Assembly (NCBI GenBank): GCA_035541895.1
Contig: DATKMK010000071.1
Coordinates: 1-42,250 of the forward strand
Source: DATKMK01 sp035541895
Lineage (GTDB): Bacteria > Desulfobacterota > Binatia > HRBIN30 > JACQVA1
Direction: 5' to 3'
DNA length: 42,250 nt
Part shown: positions 1 to 7,583 of the stretch, one piece after another
Position numbering within the stretch: position 1 is the stretch's first letter
Layout: every line of letters starts with the position of its first letter
Program-made: the position numbers and the translations under genes
Notes under the pieces: model-generated
Seen by the model: the letters and a program-made list of their open reading frames with translations, nothing else
The model's database searches: none
What the model was told of the DNA's origin: nothing

Positions 1-135
1 CTCGACATCTTCTGGCTGAAGGACGAGAGTCTCGAAAGCTCCGAGAACCTTCCCGATCCCGACGTCATCGCCGCCGAGATCGCCGAAGATTTGCGCGCGG
101 CGTTGGAGCAGTTCGAGGCGATTCAAGCCGAGTAG
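1..135 (+). CDS. hsdM: Type I restriction-modification methylase subunit (HsdM), C-terminal end only
   Basis: The first 44 codons in frame 1 run open from the window edge to a TAG at 133-135. The peptide starts LDIFWLKDESL, contains ENLPDPDVIAAEI and ends in an acidic helix. This is the characteristic tail of HsdM, the N6-adenine methyltransferase subunit of type I restriction systems, where an FWLKDESLxDxxNLPxPD stretch precedes the terminal helix. The catalytic NPPY region and any hsdS or hsdR genes lie outside the window. The gene converges with the TPR gene, whose stop lies 7 bases away. Family assignment rests on the tail motif only, so whether the gene is intact cannot be judged. Confidence 0.75.
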   Translation, partial: LDIFWLKDESLESSENLPDPDVIAAEIAEDLRAALEQFEAIQAE

Positions 136-142
136 ACCGCGA

Positions 143-2542
143 CTACTTGCACGCGCGCTTGTACAACTCGTCGAGCTTAGTGCGCAGGTCGGCGTCGGTG
201 AGGCCGGGCATGGCGGGCTTGAGTTGGTCGAGTTGGTCGCAGCACTTGTCCTTCTTGCCGGTGGCGAAGGTGAGGCGGGCGATTTCGTACGAGGACTCGT
301 ACCACGGCAGATCGCCGGGGCGCACGACCTTCGCGAACTGCTGCCAATAGCCGAGCGCACCGGGGAGGTTCTTCTGTGCCTCGGCGATGCGCGCACGGCC
401 GCGCAACGCGGCCAGCGAGTTGCCATCGGCGCTGAGAATCTCGCCGTACAACGCGTCGGCCTTCTCCAACTCGTCGGAGCCTTCGTACAGCCGCGCGAGC
501 GTGAGCTTGGCTTTGTTGTTGCCTTCGGACTCGGCCAGCAGCAACTCGTAGAGTCGCGAGGCGACTTGCTGGGCGGCGGGCCACGCTTGCGCGTCGCCTT
601 TCGACTTGCGCCGCGTGCCTTCCTTCACGAAGCCGGTGGCGAGTTGCTCGATCAGCTCGGGATGGCCGTCGGCACGGAGGACCGCGGCGCTCTTGCGCAC
701 TTCGGCTTCGGCGTCGGTGAACTGGCCCAACCGCTGCATCGCGCCGAGTCGCAGACGAACGACCTGGGCGAACAAGTCCGACTGGTTCGGATACTTCTTC
801 TCGAAGTCAACCAACCCCGCCAGCGCCTGCTCGTCGCGCGGCTCGGGTGAGACGGTCGCGTAGACCGCATTCATCACCGCGGCCTTTGCACGCAGCTCCT
901 TCAGCGGCACGCCGCCTTGATCGCCGCGCCGTTCGCAATCGGCGGCGAGTCGATTGAATTGATCCAAGTCGGCCCCGATGGCCTTGATGACCGCATCACG
1001 TTCGGCGCCGGCGACCTTCTTCTCGTCGTTGCCCTGAAGAATCTCGAACCGGCACTGCAACGCGCCGAAGCGCGCGCGCAGCTCGAAGCCGGGATCGCCG
1101 CTGACCCGTTCGTACTCGGCGAGCGCTGGCGAGAATTGCTTGCGCGCTTGCAGCCACTCGCCGAGGCGATAGCGCGCTTCGTAGACCGACTTGTGATCGG
1201 GATACTGCGCCAGGTAACTGCGCATCGCGTCTTCGTAACTCTTCGGATCGACATCGGGGCTCTTCGCCGCCAACGCTTCGAGCGCCTTGAAGCGCAGATA
1301 CGCAGCGTCGGCGCCCCAGCTGGGTTCGCCCTTGGCGAGCGACGCGGTGAAGTGCGTCGCCGCCCCTTGATAGTCGCCGGCTTGGAAGAGCGCGAGTCCG
1401 AGGTAGTAGTGCGCCTCGGGTTGAATCCGTTTGGAGTCGGCATCGGTGCCGGCGATGATGGCTTCGAGCAGCGGGCGCGCCCCCTTGTAGTCGCTCTTCT
1501 GCATCAGCAACTTCGCGACCGTCCACTTCGCCGCCGGGCTGTTGGCGTCGGCGGAGAATTGCTCGACGTTGCCGGCTTCGGAGGCCAGCAGCGCGTCCAT
1601 CTTTTCCTGCCATCCCGGGCCGGCGCGGCGCAGTTGGTCCATCGTCGCCATCGCTTGCTGGCGGTAGCGCGCGGCCTCGGCGCCGGACGATTTCTTCGCC
1701 GCTTCGAGCAGCGCACGCACCCGGTAGTAGCGGATCAACGAGGCGTCCGCCGACTCGCCGCTCGCCAGCATGGCATCCGACAGGCGCACGACTTCTTGCA
1801 CCTTGCCGGCGCGCGCCGAGGCATCGAGCATGCCGAGCTTCGCCTTGGCCCGCCGTTCGGCAGAGGTGTCGCGGTCTTCGCTGACGATTTGGAAGTCGCG
1901 CACCGCCCAGTCGTAGTTGCCGAGTTCGAGATGACAGAGGCCGCGGCCGAGCAAGCTCTCGGTGATCAACTCGTTCTTGCGGTCGCCGACGGCGAATTCC
2001 GAAAAGCCGCGCTCGCCCTTCTCCAGCAGCTCCTTGCGCTTGTCGCCGCTGTACAAGCGCGCGCCGTAGTAATGGAGCCAGTTGAGATAGTAGAGCGCTT
2101 GCGACGCCAGCATCTGCGACTCTTTCCATTGCGGCGTGTCGTAGAGCGCTTCGAGGTCGCCGTCTTGATCCATGACCGACTTCGCCGACTGTTCGAGTTG
2201 GTTACGGTTCTTGTCGTAGACGCGCTCGAGCGGCTCGCTGATCGCCTCGTAGGTGCTGAGCAGGGCATCTTTGTCGCGCGTATCGGTGCCGGCGCGCACG
2301 GCGCGGTCGGTCTGATCGATGTAACTGAGCGCGAGCTGGCCGAGTTGCTGGATGGCGCTCTGCTGCGCGCGCGCATCGAAGCGGCCGCCGGCCTGCTGCG
2401 CGTTGATCTCGCTCGCGATTTGGCGCGCCCGCGCGCGCAAGTCGGTCTCCGCCTCCGCCGGCCGCCCCGGCGCGCACAGGTGGAGGGCGACGACCAGCAC
2501 GCAGCCGGTCGCGAGACCGAAGCCCGACGCGCGCGCGCTCAC
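143..2542 (-). CDS. Secreted tetratricopeptide-repeat protein of an ExbBD/VWA operon
   Basis: The product has 799 residues. A signal peptide spans about residues 1-31 with a cleavage-like AEA followed by ETD, so the protein is probably periplasmic. The rest is alpha-helical TPR repeats; clear examples are LLGRGLCHLELGNYDWAVRDF (about residue 195), EAHYYLGLALFQAGDYQGAA (about 375) and later units near 680-760. No catalytic motif is visible. The gene overlaps the upstream VWA gene by 4 bases and is last in the order ExbB, ExbD, VWA, TPR. TPR arrays usually act as protein-binding scaffolds, so it may assemble or load the envelope complex energised by ExbB/ExbD; that role is inferred. A long open frame on the opposite strand is only a codon-bias shadow. 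Confidence 0.85.
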   Translation of the reverse strand: MSARASGFGLATGCVLVVALHLCAPGRPAEAETDLRARARQIASEINAQQAGGRFDARAQQSAIQQLGQLALSYIDQTDRAVRAGTDTRDKDALLSTYEAISEPLERVYDKNRNQLEQSAKSVMDQDGDLEALYDTPQWKESQMLASQALYYLNWLHYYGARLYSGDKRKELLEKGERGFSEFAVGDRKNELITESLLGRGLCHLELGNYDWAVRDFQIVSEDRDTSAERRAKAKLGMLDASARAGKVQEVVRLSDAMLASGESADASLIRYYRVRALLEAAKKSSGAEAARYRQQAMATMDQLRRAGPGWQEKMDALLASEAGNVEQFSADANSPAAKWTVAKLLMQKSDYKGARPLLEAIIAGTDADSKRIQPEAHYYLGLALFQAGDYQGAATHFTASLAKGEPSWGADAAYLRFKALEALAAKSPDVDPKSYEDAMRSYLAQYPDHKSVYEARYRLGEWLQARKQFSPALAEYERVSGDPGFELRARFGALQCRFEILQGNDEKKVAGAERDAVIKAIGADLDQFNRLAADCERRGDQGGVPLKELRAKAAVMNAVYATVSPEPRDEQALAGLVDFEKKYPNQSDLFAQVVRLRLGAMQRLGQFTDAEAEVRKSAAVLRADGHPELIEQLATGFVKEGTRRKSKGDAQAWPAAQQVASRLYELLLAESEGNNKAKLTLARLYEGSDELEKADALYGEILSADGNSLAALRGRARIAEAQKNLPGALGYWQQFAKVVRPGDLPWYESSYEIARLTFATGKKDKCCDQLDQLKPAMPGLTDADLRTKLDELYKRACK

Positions 2543-3684
2543 GACAGCTCGCCGAGAAACTTGGCCATCTCGACCTTCCAGCGCGATCCGAAGGTGAGCA
2601 CCACCACCTCCTTCATCAGCGCCTTCTGTTCGTCGAGTTGGATCAGTTCGCCCCCGCCGTCCTTCGCCATGTCACCGAACACCTCGGACACCTGTTTGTA
2701 GAACTCCGGCATCGGCGACGGTTGGAACGGTTCCTTGCCGTGCAGCGATTTCCACATCGCGTGGTCGAACTCTTCGTGCATCTTCTTGGTGACGTCGACG
2801 GTACTGACGTAGCCGCCCTGCTGGTGCCACGCGCGCACCATGGCGCGCACATCGTCGACGTCCTCGGGATGGGGCGGCGATCCGCCGACCAGGATGATGA
2901 TCTTCTTCGACTGCTTGCGCCAGCTCAGCTCCTTGATGGCGCCGTCCATGGCCTCTTTGACCGCCTCCTCCCAATCGCCGCCGCCCGCGGCGGTGATGTG
3001 GGACAGAAACTCGCGCAGCTTCTCGGTGCGAAAACTCAGATCGCTCCACTTGACCACGTAGTCGTCGCCCTTGTCGCGGTAGACGACGATGCCGATGCGC
3101 GCGGTCGGCACCATCTTTTGCATCGTGGTGACCAGTTGCGTCAGCTTGTCCTTCACATCGTCGATGACGAACTGCATGCTGTCCGTCGTATCGATGACCA
3201 GGGCGATGTCGAGACCGACTTTGCGCAAGCCGCCGACGTAGTCACCGAAACCGCCGCCGAGGCCGCCGATGCCGCCCGAACCGAAGGACAGGGTCGTCGA
3301 GACGGTGTCGATGGTGGGACCGGCGCCGAGTTTGGGACCGAGGCCGGCGAGCCGCGGCATCTCCGGCGCGCGCACGTTTTGCACCACCGGCCCGCGCGGC
3401 CGCGCCTGCTGCGGGGCGGCGCGTTGGACGTTGAGCACACCGGCGAGATCCTGCATCGACGGCTCGCCGTCGAGTTGCTCGGCCCCGACCTGGTCGTCGA
3501 CGACGGTCACTTTGATCTGCTCGACCTTGCGCGCAATCGTCAGCGTGATGGTGCCGAACAAGATCAACAGACCCGCGTGCACGGCACCCGAAACCGCGAA
3601 GAAGCGGAGCCCGCGAAGACGCTGGCCCGACCACGGATCGAAGCGTGGCGGTTCGGATGCGGGCGGCGGTGACGGCTCAGCCAT
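2539..3684 (-). CDS. Membrane-anchored von Willebrand factor A protein with TonB-like topology
   Basis: The product has 381 residues. A short proline-rich cytoplasmic N-terminus is followed by one membrane segment (about 28-50), a linker containing RPRGP and a glycine-rich stretch (about 133-150), then a VWA domain from about residue 156. The metal site begins D165-T-T167-D-S169, a variant of DxSxS. Where related proteins usually read GDAPPHP this one has GGSPPHP near residue 267, so the third MIDAS aspartate appears to be missing. One anchor plus a periplasmic domain, directly after ExbB and ExbD, matches the place normally held by TonB or TolA. It starts 3 bases after exbD and overlaps the TPR gene by 4 bases, indicating translational coupling. 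Function beyond motor-coupled binding is inference. Confidence 0.85.
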   Translation of the reverse strand: MAEPSPPPASEPPRFDPWSGQRLRGLRFFAVSGAVHAGLLILFGTITLTIARKVEQIKVTVVDDQVGAEQLDGEPSMQDLAGVLNVQRAAPQQARPRGPVVQNVRAPEMPRLAGLGPKLGAGPTIDTVSTTLSFGSGGIGGLGGGFGDYVGGLRKVGLDIALVIDTTDSMQFVIDDVKDKLTQLVTTMQKMVPTARIGIVVYRDKGDDYVVKWSDLSFRTEKLREFLSHITAAGGGDWEEAVKEAMDGAIKELSWRKQSKKIIILVGGSPPHPEDVDDVRAMVRAWHQQGGYVSTVDVTKKMHEEFDHAMWKSLHGKEPFQPSPMPEFYKQVSEVFGDMAKDGGGELIQLDEQKALMKEVVVLTFGSRWKVEMAKFLGELS

Positions 3685-3687
3685 GAC

Positions 3688-4104
3688 TCACTTGGCGCGG
3701 CGCTCCGCGGCGATCGCGACCTGTTGCGCGCCCGCCTTTTGCGCCAGCGAGAGAATCTTCACCGCATTGCCGAACAGCACTTCGCGATCGCCTTCCAGGA
3801 CCACTGGGATATCGGGTCGGGCGCTGACCAGCCCGCGTAGCACTTGTTCGAGATCATCGTACGCGGTCGGCTGGCTGTTGACGTAGATGTCGTTGTTGGG
3901 GGTGACCGTGATGGTGATCTCGCGCGGTTGCGAGGCGGTGGAGTCGACCTCGGGCAAGCTGATCTTCGCGCCGGATTCGACCATGGCCGCGCTGGTGACC
4001 ATGAAGATGATCAACAACACCAGGAAGATGTCGGTCAACGGCGTGATGTTGATCTCGGCGACGATGGGCGAGCGCGCCCGCTTTTTGGGACTAGCGAACG
4101 CCAT
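3688..4104 (-). CDS. exbD: ExbD/TolR-family proton channel subunit
   Basis: From the chosen start the protein has 138 residues: a basic N-terminus, then INITPLTDIFLVLLIIFMV. This is the ExbD/TolR signature, with the membrane aspartate (in PLTDIFL) that carries protons through the ExbB ring. A periplasmic domain follows, including the conserved PDIPVVLEGDREV region. The ATG at 4104 gives the usual ExbD N-terminus; an upstream start at 4131 would overlap exbB by 41 bases and add nothing conserved. It overlaps the exbB stop by 14 bases and is followed 3 bases later by the VWA gene. TolR is an alternative label; no tolA, tolB or pal is nearby. Confidence 0.9.
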   Translation of the reverse strand: MAFASPKKRARSPIVAEINITPLTDIFLVLLIIFMVTSAAMVESGAKISLPEVDSTASQPREITITVTPNNDIYVNSQPTAYDDLEQVLRGLVSARPDIPVVLEGDREVLFGNAVKILSLAQKAGAQQVAIAAERRAK

Positions 4105-4735
4105 TGGCCTGGCGTCCGAGATGGATCGCATCGATCACACGATTGCACGCAATCGTCATCGCCGCCTCGATGCGCTCGATACGGGTCTGAAAGTAGTTGT
4201 ACGCCACCACCGCGATGATGGCGACGCCCAAGCCGAGTGCGGTGGCGACCAGCGCTTCCGAGATGCCGGCGGCCACCACCGAGAAACCGCCGCTGCCCAT
4301 CAGCGCCATGTTGTGAAACGCCTTGATGATCCCAACGACGGTACCGAACAGGCCGATGAACGGTGCGCTGGCGGCGACCGTGCCGAGCACCCACAGCGGG
4401 CCCTTGAGCGCCTCGAGTTCCTCGAACCGTTTCTCCTCGGTCAGTCCGCTCAGGTATTCGACCGAGTCTTTCTGATGCCGCGCCAGCACGTCGCCGAAGA
4501 TGCGCGCGGCCGGCGCCGCGATCCGCTCGCGCGTGACACCGAGGGCGGCGGGAAAGTCGCCCTTTTCCAGCGTGGGGCAGAGATCGTTGGCGAGCGCGAG
4601 ACTGCCGGAGACCAAGTTGCGAAGCGACCACAGCCGCTCGAAGATGATGGTGACCGTGATCAGCGAGAACGCGATCAGCGGGTAGGTCGCCAGCGCGCCC
4701 TGCTGAATCATGTCGAGCACACTCAAACCTTCCAC
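4091..4735 (-). CDS. exbB: MotA/TolQ/ExbB-family proton channel protein
   Basis: This 214-residue inner-membrane protein has three hydrophobic spans (about 18-38, 112-135 and 155-178). The conserved segment PFIGLFGTVVGIIKAFHNM occurs before the second span and ALGLGVAIIAVVAYNYF in the third. It forms the pentameric ring that converts proton flow into motion of ExbD and a TonB-like partner. The GTG start at 4733-4735 is set by an ideal AGGAGG at 4743-4748, 7 bases upstream. It heads the four-gene operon with exbD, the VWA protein and the TPR protein. The usual substrate partners (TonB, TolA, Pal) are absent, so the motor probably serves the VWA/TPR pair. Confidence 0.92.
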   Translation of the reverse strand: MEGLSVLDMIQQGALATYPLIAFSLITVTIIFERLWSLRNLVSGSLALANDLCPTLEKGDFPAALGVTRERIAAPAARIFGDVLARHQKDSVEYLSGLTEEKRFEELEALKGPLWVLGTVAASAPFIGLFGTVVGIIKAFHNMALMGSGGFSVVAAGISEALVATALGLGVAIIAVVAYNYFQTRIERIEAAMTIACNRVIDAIHLGRQANGVR

Positions 4736-5056
4736 GGGTATTCCTCCTTCCGACTAGGCACGTTGCACGGGGGTGTCGAGCCAAGGGGATTCATCATTCG
4801 ATTTCGCGCGGCAGTCGGGTTGCATGAGCAATGCACCGACGTCGATCCGCCAGGCGGCACCGAGTTCGGTGGCGCGCTGACGACGGCCTTCTGCGACGCG
4901 CGAGCTGGATGACCACCACGGGAGCCGACACGTAAACCTTGATCTGCGTATAGCCGATTCGACGGTCATGTAAAGCCGTTTATGCCCAGTGGCGCGTTGG
5001 CACGGTCAAGCGTGTATGGCACGATGGCGTGCGGTCGAAAACCGCGACTGAAACGG
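4736..5056. other. Intergenic region between divergent genes
   Basis: This 321-base gap separates the exbB operon (minus) from the small plus-strand gene at 5057. Apart from the exbB ribosome-binding site at 4743-4748 I see no convincing gene, RNA or strong promoter. A short minus-strand frame within about 4754-4969 could be a decayed gene, but its residues match nothing I recognise. The promoters of both flanking transcripts presumably lie here. Confidence 0.5.
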
Positions 5057-5308
5057 ATGACGCGAGACGAAGCTGACACCGCCCAGGCGGCCGCCGAGGC
5101 GCGGCGAATGCGCCGGCTGCAGTTCCTGGTCGACACGGCCGCCATCGTCGTCGGGACCCGGTCGTTGTCGCGGGCGGAGGCAACCGCGGCGGTCGATGTG
5201 TTGCGGGAGCACGTCCTGCGACTGTTCCCGGACAAAGGTGACACCTTCGATCTCATCTACGGCCCGCGCTTCCGTCGGCTGATTGACGAGCGCTTCGGTC
5301 CCGAGTAA
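5057..5308 (+). CDS. Small conserved protein of unknown function
   Basis: The protein has 83 residues and starts MTRDEADTAQAAAEARRMRR. It is charged and helical, with a C-terminal motif LFPDKGDTFDLIYGPRFRRL that looks conserved. I do not recognise a named family. The ATG at 5057 was preferred because upstream codons to 4982 read like non-coding sequence. There is no signal peptide or membrane span. It lies 27 bases before the luciferase-family gene, so the two could share a transcript. Confidence 0.6.
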   Translation: MTRDEADTAQAAAEARRMRRLQFLVDTAAIVVGTRSLSRAEATAAVDVLREHVLRLFPDKGDTFDLIYGPRFRRLIDERFGPE

Positions 5309-5335
5309 TGCTCCGCGGCCTCCGAGGGAGGGCAC

Positions 5336-6277
5336 ATGACCGCACGCCGCATCGGCTTCGGTATTCAGACGCCGCTCGAAGGCGCCGGCTTCGACGCGCT
5401 CGCCCGTCATTGGCAAGCGGCCGAGCGTCTGGGCTACGACTCGGTGTGGCTAGACGACCATTTCTACGGCGTGGTCACGCCGGCATGGGACGATTCGCTC
5501 GAATGCTGGACGTTGATGGCGGCGCTCGCACGCGAGACGTCGACGCTACGCCTCGGCACGCTGGTGGCCTGCAACAATTACCGCCATCCGCCGTTGGTGG
5601 CGAAGATGGCCGCGAGTGTCGATCACATCAGCAACGGACGTTTGGAGTTCGGCCTCGGCGCCGGCTGGTACGAGCAGGAATACACCGCGTACGGCTATGA
5701 CTTTCCGCCGATCGGCACCCGCCTGCGCCAACTCGATGAGGCGCTGCAGATTTGCCGAGCGATGTGGACGCAGGAGAAGACCACGTTCGCCGGCCGGCAC
5801 TACCGCGTCCAGGACGCATGGTGCAATCCGAAGCCGGTGCAGAAGCCGTATCCCCCGATCATGATCGGCGGCAGCGGCGAAAAGGTGCTGCTTCGTCTGG
5901 TCGCCGAGCACGCCGATCGGTGGAACTTCGGCGGCAGTGTCGATGAGTTCCGCAGCAAGCTGCCGATCCTCGAGGCGCATTGCCAGGCCGTCGGCCGCGA
6001 CAGCGCGGCAATCGAGAAGACCTGGTTCGGCACCGTGCTGATCGAGTCGACCGCGGCGCGCTATCGGCAACGCGTTGCCAAGCGCGCCGAGCGGATGGGG
6101 CTCGCCGCCGAGCAGTTGGATCGCACGATGATCGGCGGCACACCCGATCGCGTGATCGCGCGTCTGCGCGAATATATCGCCGTCGGCGTCACCCACTTCA
6201 TCGCGATGTTCGGCCGCGTCGATCGGCTCGACGCCACCGAGCTGTTCGCACGCGAAGTCATGCCCGCATTCCGCTGA
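5336..6277 (+). CDS. Luciferase-like (LLM class) F420-type oxidoreductase
   Basis: The protein has 313 residues and a complete bacterial-luciferase TIM barrel. It begins RIGFGIQTPLEGAGFDALA, with AERLGYDSVWLDDHFY at about 30-45, GRLEFGLGAGWYEQEY at about 100-115 and YPPIMIGGSGEKVLLRLVAEHAD at about 175-195. These are hallmarks of the flavin/F420 LLM class, in particular the F420-dependent subgroup with the GxGAGWxxxEyxAyGydFP pattern. Members transfer hydride between F420H2 or FMNH2 and varied organic substrates; substrate and cofactor cannot be read from sequence. A GAGGGAGG ribosome-binding site lies just upstream of the ATG. No F420 biosynthesis genes occur in the window. Confidence 0.88.
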   Translation: MTARRIGFGIQTPLEGAGFDALARHWQAAERLGYDSVWLDDHFYGVVTPAWDDSLECWTLMAALARETSTLRLGTLVACNNYRHPPLVAKMAASVDHISNGRLEFGLGAGWYEQEYTAYGYDFPPIGTRLRQLDEALQICRAMWTQEKTTFAGRHYRVQDAWCNPKPVQKPYPPIMIGGSGEKVLLRLVAEHADRWNFGGSVDEFRSKLPILEAHCQAVGRDSAAIEKTWFGTVLIESTAARYRQRVAKRAERMGLAAEQLDRTMIGGTPDRVIARLREYIAVGVTHFIAMFGRVDRLDATELFAREVMPAFR

Positions 6278-6427
6278 GCGGACGCACACGCCGGGGCGAG
6301 CGCGTCGACCGGGGTTGATATTGACGCCGGCGGCTCAGCGGCTCACAATGCACGCGTCGAAGTTGTCTCAATCACGTGGTGGAGGTGGAGCGGCGGAGAT
6401 GTAGCAGGCGTCGGAGGCTCGTGGTGG

Positions 6428-6457
6428 ATGAAAGGAGTAGCGCGCATATCCTTTCAT
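6428..6457 (+). repeat. Inverted repeat covering the start codon of the zinc-ribbon gene
   Basis: ATGAAAGGA (6428-6436) and TCCTTTCAT (6449-6457) are perfect reverse complements separated by 12 bases. In RNA this would pair the AUG itself into a stem. A second purine-rich GGAGGAG follows the right arm. It may be translational control or chance. Confidence 0.55.
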
Positions 6458-6706
6458 GGAGGAGCGCTCCTGGTTCCGGCCCGCACGCAGTATGATCACG
6501 AACTGGTCTTCGAGCATGTCGAAAGCTACGCCCGGCGACACGGCACGGTGCGCCTCGAATTGGATCGCAAGGAATTTACCGTCAGCTACCTCAACGACGC
6601 CGAGCGCCGCTTGTGCACGAGTTGCAACCAACCGCTCGAACTGCTCACCTACGCGCTGGGCGGCCGTAGTCTGTGTCTGCGCTGTGCCCGCGAGGGCACG
6701 CGTTGA
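6428..6706 (+). CDS. Small protein with C-terminal four-cysteine zinc ribbon
   Basis: The protein has 92 residues. The N-terminal two thirds look like a compact alpha/beta domain (HGTVRLELDRKEFTVSYLND). The C-terminus carries LCTSCNQPLELL followed by SLCLRCAREG, two CxxC knuckles expected to bind one zinc. I do not recognise the family. A GGAGG about ten bases upstream supports the ATG at 6428. The start codon is part of a perfect 9-base inverted repeat (6428-6457), which could hide it in the mRNA. It lies 33 bases before the PAC2 gene and may be co-transcribed with it. Confidence 0.65.
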   Translation: MKGVARISFHGGALLVPARTQYDHELVFEHVESYARRHGTVRLELDRKEFTVSYLNDAERRLCTSCNQPLELLTYALGGRSLCLRCAREGTR

Positions 6707-6739
6707 TCTCGGGCTGGCGATTCGCTCCTCCGGACATCC

Positions 6740-7528
6740 GTGACTCCCGTGAATGCGCTGAGCTTCAGTGAGCGGCCCACCTTGCGACAGCCGGTGCTGA
6801 TCTTGGCATTCGGCGGCTGGAACGATGCCGGCTCGGCAGCAACGGCGGCGGTGCGCTACGTCGCGGAGCAGTTTGACGCCAAGCCGCTGGCGATGATCGA
6901 TCCCGACGAGTTCTTCGATTTCACCGTGCAGCGCCCGCAGGTGCAGCTCGTTGATGGACTGCATCGGCGGGTCACATGGACGACCCACGAGTTCCACTTC
7001 ACCGCCAATCCCGTGCTCGCGCGCGACTTGATTTTCGGTTGGGGGCCCGAGCCGCATCTCAAGTGGAAGACGTTCTGTGCGACCTTGTTGCAACTCGCGC
7101 GCGAGTGCGGCGCGGAGATGGTCGTCACGCTCGGCGGCTACTTGGCTGAAGTGTTGTACTCGCGGCCGGTACCGATTACCGGCTTCGCCAGTGATCCGGC
7201 TTTGTTACAGCGGCTCGATGTGACCACGACGCGATACGAAGGGCCGACCGGCATCGTCGGTGTGTTCGGCGACGTTTGCCGGCGCGAAGCCATGCCGCAC
7301 GTGAGTCTGTGGGCGGCCCTGCCGCATTACATTGCCGCGATCCCAAATCCCCGCGGCGCGTTGGCGTTGCTGATGCGCCTCACCGAGTTTCTCACCATTC
7401 CGGTGGATCTTGCGCCGCTCCAAGAGAGCGCGGCTGCGTTCGAGCAGAAGATCGATGAAGCGGTAGCGGAAGACGCCAAGCTGTCGGCGTACATCCGCGA
7501 CTTGAAGAAGCGCGAATTCGCCAATTGA
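6740..7528 (+). CDS. PAC2-family protein
   Basis: The protein has 262 residues. PAC2 features are clear: the opening LILAFGGWNDAGSAATAA at about residues 20-37, DPDEFFDFTVQRP near 54, TLGGYLAEVLYSRPVP near 134, and a C-terminal helix ending YIRDLKKRE. PAC2 proteins share the fold of eukaryotic proteasome-assembly chaperones; the bacterial members have no settled function. It is soluble with no signal peptide. It ends three bases before a strong hairpin at the convergent junction with the lipoprotein gene. Confidence 0.88.
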   Translation: MTPVNALSFSERPTLRQPVLILAFGGWNDAGSAATAAVRYVAEQFDAKPLAMIDPDEFFDFTVQRPQVQLVDGLHRRVTWTTHEFHFTANPVLARDLIFGWGPEPHLKWKTFCATLLQLARECGAEMVVTLGGYLAEVLYSRPVPITGFASDPALLQRLDVTTTRYEGPTGIVGVFGDVCRREAMPHVSLWAALPHYIAAIPNPRGALALLMRLTEFLTIPVDLAPLQESAAAFEQKIDEAVAEDAKLSAYIRDLKKREFAN

Positions 7529-7530
7529 GC

Positions 7531-7565
7531 CGGTGGAGGCAGGCACGAACTCCTGCCCCCCACCG
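7531..7565. terminator. Hairpin at the convergent PAC2/lipoprotein junction
   Basis: CGGTGG (7531-7536) pairs with CCACCG (7560-7565) and GGCAGG (7538-7543) with CCTGCC (7552-7557), leaving an 8-base loop and a small internal loop. It starts 3 bases after the PAC2 stop and lies 19 bases past the stop of the opposing gene. No T-run follows on either strand, so it is not a textbook intrinsic terminator. Confidence 0.55.
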
Positions 7566-7583
7566 ATGCTTCGGCAATCCTCG

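Noticed and set aside
917..2701. 594-codon plus-strand open frame opposite the TPR gene
   Set aside because: It mirrors the minus-strand TPR and VWA genes in an anti-sense frame kept open by high GC codon bias; the residues are Arg/Ala/Val-rich without domain features.
4754..4969. 71-codon minus-strand frame upstream of exbB
   Set aside because: No ribosome-binding site or recognisable domain, and the composition is that of a chance frame.
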